Source of the DNA: Streptomyces spiroverticillatus
Lineage (GTDB): Bacteria > Actinomycetota > Actinomycetes > Streptomycetales > Streptomycetaceae
Length of the DNA stretch: 64,000 nucleotides
Reading direction: 5' to 3'
Assembly: GCA_014650415.1 (NCBI GenBank)
Contig: BMUX01000006.1
Location: 310,001-374,000 of the forward strand
A model generated the notes under the pieces. The model worked only from the letters and a program-made list of their open reading frames with translations, had not been told where the DNA came from and did not search any database. Below are positions 36,002-44,874 of this stretch, piece after piece. Position 1 is the stretch's first letter, and each line of letters starts with the position of its first letter. A program made the position numbers and the translations under genes.

Positions 36002-39000
36002 ACAGCGCCACCCGACAAGAGGTCCTGAGCGGAGCGGCATCGGTCGCCCAGCGCAGCCTGTGGTTCCTCGACCGGATGGCGCAAGGCCGTCCGCTCAACG
36101 CTCTGGCCTGGCGGATCGAGTTGGCGGGTGACCTCGACGTCGACGCCCTGCGCGCCGCGTTCGAGTCCGTCGTACGCCGCCACGACAGTCTGCGTACCCG
36201 CTTCGAGGAGCGCGGCCATCTGCCCGTGCGGAGCGTCGAGGACGAGGTCGAGCTCCCCTTCGCGTTCGAGGACCTGCGGGCGACACCCGTCGCCGAGCGA
36301 ACACGGACCCTGGAGCGGCGCTGTGCCGAGGACGTCGAGGCCGGATTCGATCTCGCCGTCGCCCCGCTGCTGCGCGTACGACTGCTGCGCACCGGCGAGA
36401 CGAGCCACCACCTGCTGATCGTCGTCCACCACATCGTCTTCGACGCGGTCTCCCTCGATCTCCTCCTCGGCGAACTCGACGACCACTACGGCCGGTCGTT
36501 GCGCGGCGAGACCCCGAGCGGCGCACCGCTGCCGACGACCTACGCACGCTACTGCGAGGAGCAGCACGAACTGCTCGTCGGGCCGCGGCGCGAGAAGCTG
36601 GCCGCCTACTGGCGCGAGCGACTCGACGACGTACCCAGGCTCCTGGAACTCCCCACCGACCGTCCGCGCGGTCCGGTGCAGCTCTACGACAACGGGGAGC
36701 ACACCCTGCGCCTCGACGCGGGCCTGTCCGAGAAGCTGCGGGCCTTCGCACGGGCCGAGCGCACCACCGCGTTCAGCGTGCTCCTCGCCGGTTTCCAGCT
36801 GCTGCTGGCCCGCCTTTCCGGGCAGCGTGACGTCGTCGTCGGCACCCCGGCCTCCGGCCGCACCCGCAGTGAACTGGAGCCGCTCATCGGCTTCCTGGTG
36901 AACATGGTGGTGCTGCGCGGCCGGGTCGGGGAGTCCGACACCTTCCGCACCCTCGTCAAGAACGCCCGGCGCACGGTGTTCTCGGCCCTGGACCACCAGC
37001 AGTTGCCGTTCGACACCGTGGTCGACGAGCTGAAGCCGGACCGCGCCCTGAGCCACAACCCGCTCTTCCAGGTGCAGTTCGGGATGCGCACCCAGGGCGA
37101 GGGCACGTTCGACGCGCTGCCCGTGCGCAAGGTGACGCCCGTCGACAACGGCCACTCGCAGTACGAGCTGACCGTGGCGGTCGTCGACGGAAACGACTGC
37201 ATCGACGTCGTCATCGAGTACGCCCCCTCGCTGTACGACACCGCCTCCGCCATCGCCCTCGGCGAGCAGTACCGCAGGCTGCTGGCCTCGGCAGTCGCCG
37301 AACCCGACGGTCTAGCCGACGCCCTCGACCTGCTCGGACCGGTGGCACGGCACCAGGTCCTGCACGGCTGGAACGACACCGGGCGCATGGTGGAGCAGCG
37401 CACCATGCCGCAGCTCTTCGAGGCCGCCGCCGCGCGATTTCCCGACACCCCGGCCGTCGTGGCCGGTGAGGAGCAGCTGGATTACCGGGAGTTGAACGCC
37501 CGCGCCAACCGGCTCGCCCGGCTGCTCATCGCCCGCGGGGTCGGTCCCGAGGACATCGTGGCGGGCGCGCTGCCCCGGTCCGTCGACTACGCCGTGGCGT
37601 TCATGGGCGCGACCAAGGCTGGCGCCGCCTATCAGCCGCTCGACCTCAAGCATCCGCAGGAACGCCTGCGCACGGTGCTCGCCGACACCCGGCCGGCCGT
37701 CGTCCTGTCCCTGGGGGCGGCGCACCCGGCAACCCCCGGCACGTCGCTGTCCGTGGTGCTCGACTCGCCCGACGTCCAGGACGAGCTGGCGCAGGCCGCA
37801 CCCCACGACGTCACGGACGCCGAACGCCGCGTGCCGCTGCGTCTCGCGCACCCGGCGTACGTCATCCACACCTCGGGCTCCACGGGCCGCCCCAAGGGCG
37901 TGATCGTCCAGCACCAGGGGCTCGCCACCCTCACCTGGAACCAGGTCGAGGTCCTCGGCGTGGTGCCGGGGGAGAGCAGGGTCCTGCAGTTCGCGTCACC
38001 GGCGTTCGACGGATCGATGGCGGACCTGACCAAGAGCCTGCTGTCCGGGGCCACCCTCGTACTGCCGCTCGACGAGGAGCGCACCCCCGGTCCTCCGCTG
38101 CAGGAGCTGATGCACAAGCGCCGCATCACCCACACCATCCTTCCGCCCGCGGTGCTGTCGGTCATGGACCCGGAGCACGCGCTGCCCGCCGGCACGGTGC
38201 TGTGCGTCGCGGGCGAGGCGTGCCCCGGTGACGTGGTGGGCCGCTGGTCGGCCGGGCGGAAGATGTTCAACGAGTACGGGCCCACCGAGACCACCGTCGT
38301 CAGCACCATGAGCGGCCGGCTGTCCGGCAACGGAGCACCCCCGCTGGGCCGGCCGCTGTGGAACACCCAGGTGTACGTCCTGGACCACCTCGGCAACCCC
38401 GTACCACCGGAGGTCGCCGGCGAGCTGTACGTCGGCGGCACCCAACTGGCGCGCGGCTATCTGAACCGTCCGGCCCTCACGGCCGCCGCGTTCGTGCCCG
38501 ACCCGTACGGCTCGGTGCCCGGCGGCAGGCTCTACCGCACCGGCGACCGGGTCAGGCGTCGCAGGGACGGCTCTCTGGAATACCTCGGCAGGGTCGACGA
38601 CCAGGTCAAGATCCGCGGCTACCGGATCGAGCCGGGCGAAGTGACCGGCGTACTCCTCGAACACCCGGAGGTGACCTCGGCCACGGTCACGGTGCGCGAG
38701 GACACTCCCGGCGAGCGCCGCCTGGTCGGCTATGCCGTGCCGGCGGCCGGCAGCTCGCTGCAGACCGCCGAACTGCGCGCGTACCTGGCGGCACGGCTGC
38801 CCGACTATCTCGTGCCGTCGGCCTTCGTCCTGCTCGATGCGATTCCCGTCACCCACAGCGGCAAGGTCGACCGCAAGAGCCTGCCGGAGCCACCCGCCGT
38901 GCCCTGCTCCGACGGGGTCAGGCCGGCGCGCACCGCCGTGGAGCGACTCGTGGTCGCCGTGTGGGGCGACATCCTCGGCATCGACACGGCCGCCCTCTCC

Positions 39001-39264
39001 TGCGACGACGACTTCTTCGCCGTCGGCGGCCATTCCCTGTCCGCGGTCGCGGTGGCCGCGACGCTGCAGGAACTGCTCGACCTTCCGCTGACCGCGGCCG
39101 CCGTGTTCCACGCACCCACACCCGAGCGACTGGCCGAGCGGCTCGCCTCGGACCTCGGCGGCGCCGAACGCGCCGAGGCGGTCGCCGGACCTCTCGTCCA
39201 GGTCCTGGAGATGACCGACGAGGACGCCCTGGCCCGTCTGGCACAAGGAGCCGACCGCATATGA
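35998..39264 (+). CDS. NRPS module C-A-T
   Basis: A 1088-residue synthetase. The C domain (to about 440) has HHIVFDA near 144; the final Gly of HHxxxDG is Ala but the catalytic His is kept. The A domain has TSGSTGRPKG near 625, NEYGPTET and SGKVDRKSL. The pocket reads about D-G-A-I-C-A-E-V-V-K, which I do not recognise as a standard code. The carrier has VGGHSL near 1010. No release domain is present. Its GTG start overlaps the E-module stop by 4 bp. Since its C domain is not DCL-type, it probably acts before the D-Ser module. Confidence 0.92.
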   Translation: MNSATRQEVLSGAASVAQRSLWFLDRMAQGRPLNALAWRIELAGDLDVDALRAAFESVVRRHDSLRTRFEERGHLPVRSVEDEVELPFAFEDLRATPVAERTRTLERRCAEDVEAGFDLAVAPLLRVRLLRTGETSHHLLIVVHHIVFDAVSLDLLLGELDDHYGRSLRGETPSGAPLPTTYARYCEEQHELLVGPRREKLAAYWRERLDDVPRLLELPTDRPRGPVQLYDNGEHTLRLDAGLSEKLRAFARAERTTAFSVLLAGFQLLLARLSGQRDVVVGTPASGRTRSELEPLIGFLVNMVVLRGRVGESDTFRTLVKNARRTVFSALDHQQLPFDTVVDELKPDRALSHNPLFQVQFGMRTQGEGTFDALPVRKVTPVDNGHSQYELTVAVVDGNDCIDVVIEYAPSLYDTASAIALGEQYRRLLASAVAEPDGLADALDLLGPVARHQVLHGWNDTGRMVEQRTMPQLFEAAAARFPDTPAVVAGEEQLDYRELNARANRLARLLIARGVGPEDIVAGALPRSVDYAVAFMGATKAGAAYQPLDLKHPQERLRTVLADTRPAVVLSLGAAHPATPGTSLSVVLDSPDVQDELAQAAPHDVTDAERRVPLRLAHPAYVIHTSGSTGRPKGVIVQHQGLATLTWNQVEVLGVVPGESRVLQFASPAFDGSMADLTKSLLSGATLVLPLDEERTPGPPLQELMHKRRITHTILPPAVLSVMDPEHALPAGTVLCVAGEACPGDVVGRWSAGRKMFNEYGPTETTVVSTMSGRLSGNGAPPLGRPLWNTQVYVLDHLGNPVPPEVAGELYVGGTQLARGYLNRPALTAAAFVPDPYGSVPGGRLYRTGDRVRRRRDGSLEYLGRVDDQVKIRGYRIEPGEVTGVLLEHPEVTSATVTVREDTPGERRLVGYAVPAAGSSLQTAELRAYLAARLPDYLVPSAFVLLDAIPVTHSGKVDRKSLPEPPAVPCSDGVRPARTAVERLVVAVWGDILGIDTAALSCDDDFFAVGGHSLSAVAVAATLQELLDLPLTAAAVFHAPTPERLAERLASDLGGAERAEAVAGPLVQVLEMTDEDALARLAQGADRI

Positions 39265-40379
39265 CCGACCAGAACGGTGCCTGGTTTCCGGGCCGCAGCC
39301 GCGTTGCGGACCCACGCCTGCGCCTCTTCTGCCTGCCGCACGCGGGCGCCGGCGCCTCCGCCTACCGTCAGTGGCAGCGCTCGCTCGACCCGGACGTGGA
39401 GGTGGTGCCCGTCCAACTTCCCGGCAGGGAGAGCCGGTTGGGCGAACCGCCGGTCCCGAGCATCCGCTCCCTCGCCGAAGGGCTCGCCCCGCTGCTGGTC
39501 GAGCGGGCCGCCGGTGTTCCGTTCGCCGTCTTCGGGCACAGCATGGGCGCGCTGCTCGGCTATGAACTCTGCCACCTGCTGGAGGCGTCGGGGCACCCGC
39601 CCGAGCTGCTGATCGTCTCCGGCGCCGCCGGGCCGAGGCTGCCGCTCGTCGCGGACCGCCCCGTCCACCAGATGGCCGACGAGGAACTCGTCTGCCACCT
39701 GGGGGAGTTGTCGGGCACCCCGCAGGCCGTCCTGTCGCACCGCGACCTCCTGGACATGGTCGTGCCCGCCATGCGGGCCGACTTCCAGGCCTGCGAGACG
39801 TACGTGCACGAGGAACGGCGGCCGCTCGCCGTGCCCCTGCTCGTCCTGGGCGGCGACGCGGATCCGACCGTCCCCGTCGCCTCCCTCGAACCGTGGCGCG
39901 ACCACACCACGGCTCCCAGCACGGTCCGGGTGTACCCGGGCGGTCACTTCTTCCACCACGAGAACAAGGAGGACGTCATGGAACTCATCGCAACCCGTCT
40001 GCGGCAGGCGCACACTCCGCCCCCACCCACCCCCGAGGAGACGGTGCGCACCTACTACACCCTCGTCGACGGGCGGGAGTTCGGTGACATGCTGGAACTC
40101 TTCGCACCCGCCGCCGTCTACCGCAGGCCCGGCTACGAGCCGCTGGTGGGCCGTGCGGCCCTGGCCGACTTCTACGGCGGGGAACGCGTCATCGAAGAGG
40201 GCAGGCACGCCATCACGGAACTGGTGGCGAGCGGCGAGAAGGTCGCGGTCAACGGCCGGTTCAGCGGCCGGATCAAGGGCGGCCAGGAGGTCGACCTGCG
40301 CTTCGCGGACTTCTTCACCCTCGATGCCGAGGGACGCTTCACCGCCCGTGACACCTTCTTCTTCGCCCCGATGGTGTGA
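39261..40379 (+). CDS. Type II thioesterase fused to an NTF2/SnoaL-like domain
   Basis: A 372-residue protein. Residues 1-250 are a normal type II thioesterase: FCLPHAGAGASAYRQW, VQLPGRESRL, GHSMGA with Ser near 93, GDADPTVP and GGHFFHH. From about 257 a second domain starts (PEETVRTYYTLVDGREFGDMLELF), with DLRFADFFTLDAEGRF; this is the NTF2/SnoaL-like fold, a small cone used for isomerases, cyclases and hydrolases. The join is in one frame with a Pro-rich linker (PPPPTPEE). TEII proteins free blocked carriers; what the second domain adds is unknown. ATG overlaps the previous stop. Confidence 0.85.
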   Translation: MTDQNGAWFPGRSRVADPRLRLFCLPHAGAGASAYRQWQRSLDPDVEVVPVQLPGRESRLGEPPVPSIRSLAEGLAPLLVERAAGVPFAVFGHSMGALLGYELCHLLEASGHPPELLIVSGAAGPRLPLVADRPVHQMADEELVCHLGELSGTPQAVLSHRDLLDMVVPAMRADFQACETYVHEERRPLAVPLLVLGGDADPTVPVASLEPWRDHTTAPSTVRVYPGGHFFHHENKEDVMELIATRLRQAHTPPPPTPEETVRTYYTLVDGREFGDMLELFAPAAVYRRPGYEPLVGRAALADFYGGERVIEEGRHAITELVASGEKVAVNGRFSGRIKGGQEVDLRFADFFTLDAEGRFTARDTFFFAPMV

Positions 40380-41503
40380 GGCCCGTGCTGATCGAGGACA
40401 CCCCCCGCGACATCACGTCGATCCCCTTCGCCCACCACGGCACCCCAGCGCTCCTCACCCCGGCAGAACGGGGCGCGAGGACCGCCGAGGCCCCCTTCGG
40501 CTCCGTCTTCACCGAGCACATGGTGAGCCTGAAGTGGACCGGGACGGACGGCTGGCACGACGGCGAAGTGGGGCCCTACGCACCGCTCGTCCTGGACCCG
40601 GCCGCTGTCGGACTGCACTACGGACAGTCGGTCTTCGAGGGCCTCAAGGCCTACCGCACTGCCGACGGCAGGACGGCCGTGTTCCGGCCGCACGCGCACG
40701 GCGACCGCTTCCGCCGCTCCGCGGCCAGACTGCTCATGCCGGAGCTGCCCACGCAGACGTTCGTGCACGCCGTGGAGGAACTGGTGCGGGCCGACGCCGC
40801 ATGGGTCCCGGCCGAGGAACACCGCAGCCTGTACCTGCGTCCCCTGCTCTTCGCCTCCGAGGCGCATCTCGCGCTGAGGCCCGCCCGCGAGTTCCGCTTC
40901 CTGCTGATCGCGTTCGTCACCGAGCGGTTCTTCGGCGCCCCCCGGCCGATCACCGTGTGGATCAGCGAGGACTACGCCCGGGCCACACCGGGAGGCACCG
41001 GTGCCGCCAAGTTCGGCGGCAACTACGCCGCTTCGTACGCCGCCCAGGCGCGCGCCACGGCCGAAGGCTGCGACCAGGTGGTGTGGCTCGACGCACAAGA
41101 GCGCCGCTGGGTCGAGGAGCTGGGCGGGATGAACATCTTCTTCGTCGAGGGCACCGGTGCACAGCGGCGCCTCGTCACCCCGCCGCTGTCCGGGACCATC
41201 CTGCCCGGCGTCACCCGCGACACGATCCTGAGCGCCGCCCCGGAGCTCGGCCTCCCCGTCGAAGAGCGTCCCGTCAGCGTCGAGCAGTGGCGCGAGGGCT
41301 GCCGGCAGGGGCGGATCACCGAGGTGTTCGCCTGCGGCACCGCCGCCCAGGTCAGTTCCGTCGGTACGGTCCGCACCGCCGACGGCGACTTCACCGTCGG
41401 CGACGGCAGCCCCGGGCCCGTCGCCGGAATGATCTCCGACCTCCTCGCCGGGATCGAGCGCGGCCTCGCCCCGGACCCGGCCGGCTGGATGCACTACGTA
41501 TGA
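40376..41503 (+). CDS. Branched-chain-type aminotransferase (IlvE-like, PLP class IV)
   Basis: A 375-residue fold-type IV aminotransferase. It has the N-terminal LHYGQSVFEGLKAYR, RPLLFASEAHLAL, the PLP lysine in GAAKFGGNYA (Lys212), WVEELGGMNIFFV and the phosphate-binding VFACGTAAQVSSVG. This matches IlvE rather than D-amino acid transaminase. A copy inside a biosynthetic cluster normally makes or interconverts a hydrophobic precursor amino acid, in keeping with the aliphatic pocket of the A-T protein; that link is an inference. GTG 40376 overlaps the upstream stop; GTG 40385 is an alternative. Confidence 0.9.
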   Translation: MRPVLIEDTPRDITSIPFAHHGTPALLTPAERGARTAEAPFGSVFTEHMVSLKWTGTDGWHDGEVGPYAPLVLDPAAVGLHYGQSVFEGLKAYRTADGRTAVFRPHAHGDRFRRSAARLLMPELPTQTFVHAVEELVRADAAWVPAEEHRSLYLRPLLFASEAHLALRPAREFRFLLIAFVTERFFGAPRPITVWISEDYARATPGGTGAAKFGGNYAASYAAQARATAEGCDQVVWLDAQERRWVEELGGMNIFFVEGTGAQRRLVTPPLSGTILPGVTRDTILSAAPELGLPVEERPVSVEQWREGCRQGRITEVFACGTAAQVSSVGTVRTADGDFTVGDGSPGPVAGMISDLLAGIERGLAPDPAGWMHYV

Positions 41504-41526
41504 CCCACACCGAAGGAACCCACACC

Positions 41527-41760
41527 ATGCAGGAATCCGAAGTCCTCGAGACCGTCACCGGGATCTGGAAGGAGGTGCTGCTCGTCGACGTCGACGCCGC
41601 GTCGGACTTCTTCGAGGAGGGGGGCCACAGCCTCGCCGTGATGCAACTGGTCAACCGGCTCCAGGAGAACTACGGGGTCGAGATGTCGATCGGCGACATC
41701 TTCGAGTACCCCACACTGGGTGAGTTCTCCGCCGCCGTGCACGGCCGGGTGACCGCATGA
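41527..41760 (+). CDS. Free-standing peptidyl carrier protein
   Basis: A 77-residue carrier protein. The phosphopantetheine Ser is in EEGGHSLAVMQL, followed by helix II and the IFEYPTLGEFSAAV helix III region. AAGGA lies 10 bases before ATG 41527. An ATG at 41500 overlapping the aminotransferase stop would add nine residues. A carrier on its own, directly before an ATP-grasp ligase, suggests that an amino acid is processed on it or delivered to the NRPS in trans. Confidence 0.92.
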   Translation: MQESEVLETVTGIWKEVLLVDVDAASDFFEEGGHSLAVMQLVNRLQENYGVEMSIGDIFEYPTLGEFSAAVHGRVTA

Positions 41761-43118
41761 GCGGCACACGGCAGGACCGCGGCACGGCGGGCGCACGGCC
41801 CGATCGGCCCACCACGGACCCGCGCAAGCGCCTCATGGTGCTCTACGCCCCCGGTGCCCTGGGGCCACTGGAACTCGTCCGTACCCTCAGGCCGGTCGCG
41901 GACCTGGTGATCGCCGTCCCGGAGCACCTGCGCGACGACCCCGGCATCGGCATGCTGTCGCACATGTTCGACCCGGTCTTCTTCGACCCCGAAGGCCCGG
42001 GCCCCGACATGACCGGCATCGACGGCGTGGTGACCTACTCGGACACCTTGGTGCGCACCGCCGCCGCCCTCGCCGACAAACACGGCCTGCCGGGCCAGCC
42101 GCCCGCGGCCGCCGTCGCCCTGACCGACAAGTTCGCCCAGCGCACGGCCCTCGCCGCGCACGGCGTCGACACGATCCGCTGCGCCGTGATGCGGGAGCCC
42201 GCCGACTGGCGGGCCGCGCTCGCCGAGGTCGGCCTGCCCGCCGTGATCAAACCCACCGCCGGCGCCGGCAGCCGCAACACCTTCCCGGTGTTCGACGCCG
42301 CGACCGGCGAGGCACTGGTGCGCGAGCTGCTCACGCCGGGCGCGGACGGCCCGGCGGAGCGTGAACTCGTCCTGGAGGAACTCCTCGTCGGGGTCGACCA
42401 GGGCGACCACGGCGACTACTGCTCCGTGGAGAGCGTGGTGGCCGACGGACAGGCCGTGCATCTGCCCGTCGTCTCCAAGTTCCGCCTGGTGCCGCCGTTC
42501 CGGGAGACCGGCCAGTTCTGGCCGACCCACCTGCCGGCGCGGGTGCGTGAGCAGGCCACGGACATCACCGAGCGTGCTCTGAAGGCGCTCGACTTCCGCT
42601 GGGGCGTCACCAGCACCGAGATCAAGCTCACCGCGCGAGGCCCGCGCATCATCGAGGTCAACGGCCGCATGGGCGGCTTCGTCAACGAGATGGTCGCCTA
42701 CGCCGGTGGGCCCGATCTCGTCGAACAGGCCGCGCGCACGGCACTGGGCGAAGCCCCCGACTGCCCGGCGCCCGACGAGAGCCGGCTCGTCTTCCAGTTC
42801 AACCACATCGCCCCGCCCAACGCCGTCGGCCTGGTGCGCGTCGACGGTGTCAACGAGGTCAAGAAGCTGCCGGGCGTCCTCGCCTACCGCCAGCTGATCG
42901 CGCCGGGGCAGCGCATGCAGCCGGGCGTACGCACCCAGGAACTCGACATGCTCAACGCCGCGGCCGCCGACCACGACGAGATGTACGGCTTCCTGGAGCG
43001 GATGCACGACCTGCTGTCGTTCACCCTGCGGGTACGCGACGACGACGGCGAACGCGAAGTCACCCTGTCCGCCTGGGAGCTGCCCAGCGCACAGGCCCTG
43101 AGGGGTGTGCGCGGGTGA
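41757..43118 (+). CDS. ATP-grasp ligase
   Basis: A 453-residue ATP-grasp enzyme of the carboxylate-amine ligase type, forming an amide through an acyl phosphate. The ATP domain shows LTDKFAQRTALAAHGV, LPAVIKPTAGAGSRNTF, and the Mg-binding ELVLEELL ... STEIKLTARGPRIIEVNGRMGG region with the EVN motif. Family members such as BacD/DdaF-like ligases make dipeptides and occur in belactosin-type pathways. It overlaps the carrier gene and the exporter gene, so the three are one unit. Acceptor and donor are unknown; peptide tailoring is the simplest role. Confidence 0.88.
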   Translation: MSGTRQDRGTAGARPDRPTTDPRKRLMVLYAPGALGPLELVRTLRPVADLVIAVPEHLRDDPGIGMLSHMFDPVFFDPEGPGPDMTGIDGVVTYSDTLVRTAAALADKHGLPGQPPAAAVALTDKFAQRTALAAHGVDTIRCAVMREPADWRAALAEVGLPAVIKPTAGAGSRNTFPVFDAATGEALVRELLTPGADGPAERELVLEELLVGVDQGDHGDYCSVESVVADGQAVHLPVVSKFRLVPPFRETGQFWPTHLPARVREQATDITERALKALDFRWGVTSTEIKLTARGPRIIEVNGRMGGFVNEMVAYAGGPDLVEQAARTALGEAPDCPAPDESRLVFQFNHIAPPNAVGLVRVDGVNEVKKLPGVLAYRQLIAPGQRMQPGVRTQELDMLNAAAADHDEMYGFLERMHDLLSFTLRVRDDDGEREVTLSAWELPSAQALRGVRG

Positions 43119-44401
43119 CCACGGACTCCGCCTCCGACACGGAGACGCGACGGCAGGCGGCCGAAGCGGAGGAGAGCGATCCGAGGCTACGGACGGCCAA
43201 GCGCCTGCTCGTCGCCCTGTTCGGCCTCGGCTCCTTCGGGGCGGGGGCGTTCACCTCGGCCCAGGTGCTGTTCTTCACCCAGTCGCTGCATCGCACACCC
43301 GGCCAGATCAGCGTCGCCCTGAGCACGGCCGGGGCCGTGGCCATGGTGTTCATCCTGCCGTTCGGCAAGCTCGCCGACCGGCTCGACCGGCGCCGCCTGG
43401 TCGCTCTGCTCAACCTCGCGGCGGGCATCGCCTTCCTCGGCTATCTGCTGCCGTCCTCGCTCGTCGGGTTCGTCGTCGTCACCGGGGCCGTCGTCATCCT
43501 GCAGCGCATGGTGGCGCCGGTGCGCTCGGCGCTGATCGCGCAGCTCTTCCCGGTGACCCGGGTGAAGGTGCGGGCCGCCACGTACGTGGCCTACAACGCG
43601 GGGTTCTCGCTCGGCAGTCTGGGCGCGGCCTGGGCCGTGAGCGTCGGCACCGAGGGGGCCTATCGGGTGCTGCTGTTCGTGGACGTGGCCGGGTTCCTGG
43701 CGTGCGCGGCCATCACCCTGCTGCTGCCCGTGGTGCGGGCCGGGCACGACAGGACCGTGAAGCGTGGCTACGCGGCCCTGCGCGACCGCCCGTTCCTCGT
43801 CGCCACCGCCACCAACCTGTTCGGCTCACTGCACGACTCGGCCCTGTTCATCGGCGTACCCCTGTGGCTGCTGCAGGCCACCGACGCCCCCCACTGGACG
43901 ATCCCGACCGTGACAGTCGTCAACTGTCTCCTCGTGGTGGCGTTGCAGACCCGGCTCACCCGCGGCACGGACACCCGTCGCGGTGCCGCCCTGGCCCAGT
44001 GGCGGGGAACGCTCGCCCTGGGCACCGGGTGCGTGCTGCTCGTGTTCACCGCGGGCGAGCTGGGCGTCCTCGGGTACGCGCTGCTGGCGTGCGCGGTCGT
44101 GCTGTTCACCGTGAGTGAGATGGTCCAGTCGGCAGGAGCCTGGGGGCTTTCGTTCAGCCTCGCCGACGAATCCCGTGTCACCGAGTACCAGGCGGTGTTC
44201 GGGCTGAGTCTGGACGCCCAGGAAATCGTGGGGCCGCTGCTGGTCACCGGGCTCGTGCTCGGTGTGCCGCACGGCTGGGGATGGGCCCTGCTCGGCCTCT
44301 TCGTGGTGGTGCCCTCGTTCGTCGGGACCCGGCTGACCCTGGGCACCCCAGTGCCGTGGCGGCGCGCCCCGGCACCCCGTACGGCGAGGAGCGGAACCTG
44401 A
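43115..44401 (+). CDS. MFS exporter
   Basis: A 428-residue major facilitator protein with about 12 hydrophobic segments. The loop 2-3 motif reads FGKLADRLDRRRL, typical of drug:H+ antiporters. It begins with a charged cytoplasmic stretch and overlaps the ATP-grasp gene by four bases. It is the only clear exporter inside the cluster and probably carries the product, giving self-resistance. The 186 bp after it hold no gene before the repeat peptide. Confidence 0.9.
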   Translation: MTTDSASDTETRRQAAEAEESDPRLRTAKRLLVALFGLGSFGAGAFTSAQVLFFTQSLHRTPGQISVALSTAGAVAMVFILPFGKLADRLDRRRLVALLNLAAGIAFLGYLLPSSLVGFVVVTGAVVILQRMVAPVRSALIAQLFPVTRVKVRAATYVAYNAGFSLGSLGAAWAVSVGTEGAYRVLLFVDVAGFLACAAITLLLPVVRAGHDRTVKRGYAALRDRPFLVATATNLFGSLHDSALFIGVPLWLLQATDAPHWTIPTVTVVNCLLVVALQTRLTRGTDTRRGAALAQWRGTLALGTGCVLLVFTAGELGVLGYALLACAVVLFTVSEMVQSAGAWGLSFSLADESRVTEYQAVFGLSLDAQEIVGPLLVTGLVLGVPHGWGWALLGLFVVVPSFVGTRLTLGTPVPWRRAPAPRTARSGT

Positions 44402-44587
44402 CATCAGGTTGCCGGGGCACCTCCCTGCCAGCCGAATTCCCTGGTCCTTGGGCCCGCGCCGTTGCAGGCTTCCTTCATCGAACCGACCGTCGCCACCGAC
44501 CCCCGCGAACGCAGTGCGGTGGCGGCGGTCCGTCGACAAGGTTCCCCAGTGGCGGAAATGCCTTCCGCCGAGAAGAAGGAAGTGCTC

Positions 44588-44833
44588 ATGACGGTCAGGA
44601 AGCCCTCTCGACGTATCGCCGCGGCCCTGCTGATCGCTGCGGGCGTGGCGGCATTCCCCACGGTCCAGAACGACGTCGGGTGGCAGTCGGGCGGTTCGGG
44701 TCGCGCCGCAGTGGCGGGCGACGTCGGGTGGCAGACGGGCGGTTCGGGTCGCGTGGCCGCGCTGGACGACGTCGGCTGGCAGTCGGGCGGTTCGGGTCGC
44801 GCCGAAGCGCTGGACGACGTCGGCTGGCAGTGA
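44588..44833 (+). CDS. Secreted peptide with a 16-residue repeat
   Basis: An 81-residue small protein. Residues 1-26 are a signal peptide (MTVRKPSRRIAAALLIAAG...). The rest is three full copies of a 16-residue unit, DVGWQSGGSGRAAVAG and close variants, plus a fourth partial copy ending exactly at DVGWQ. Asp, Trp, Gln, the GGSG block and Arg are invariant. GAAGGAAG precedes ATG 44588. Such layouts are seen in multi-core peptide precursors and in short secreted adhesive or structural peptides; I do not recognise the family. It shares direction with the guanidine-modifying-fold, AurF-like and carbamoyltransferase-like genes that follow. No protease or standard RiPP enzyme is nearby. Confidence 0.7.
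   Translation: MTVRKPSRRIAAALLIAAGVAAFPTVQNDVGWQSGGSGRAAVAGDVGWQTGGSGRVAALDDVGWQSGGSGRAEALDDVGWQ
44672..44830 (+). repeat. 48-bp tandem repeat inside the peptide gene
   Basis: Units start at 44672, 44720, 44768 and 44816 (the last has only 15 bp, up to the stop). Period is exactly 48 bp, so the frame is kept. Differences are few and mostly in the spacer codons. Confidence 0.95.
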
Positions 44834-44874
44834 GCGCACGCCGTCCGTCCTTCACGAGCTTGAGAGGTCTCCCG

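Noticed and set aside
30263..36040. A minus-strand open frame of 1925 codons opposite the Ser module
   Set aside because: The plus strand encodes clear C, A, T and E motifs; the minus frame has low-complexity Gly/Val/His text only.
44672..44830. CRISPR-like array
   Set aside because: The 48-bp units are in frame inside a gene with a signal peptide, with no spacers and no cas genes.
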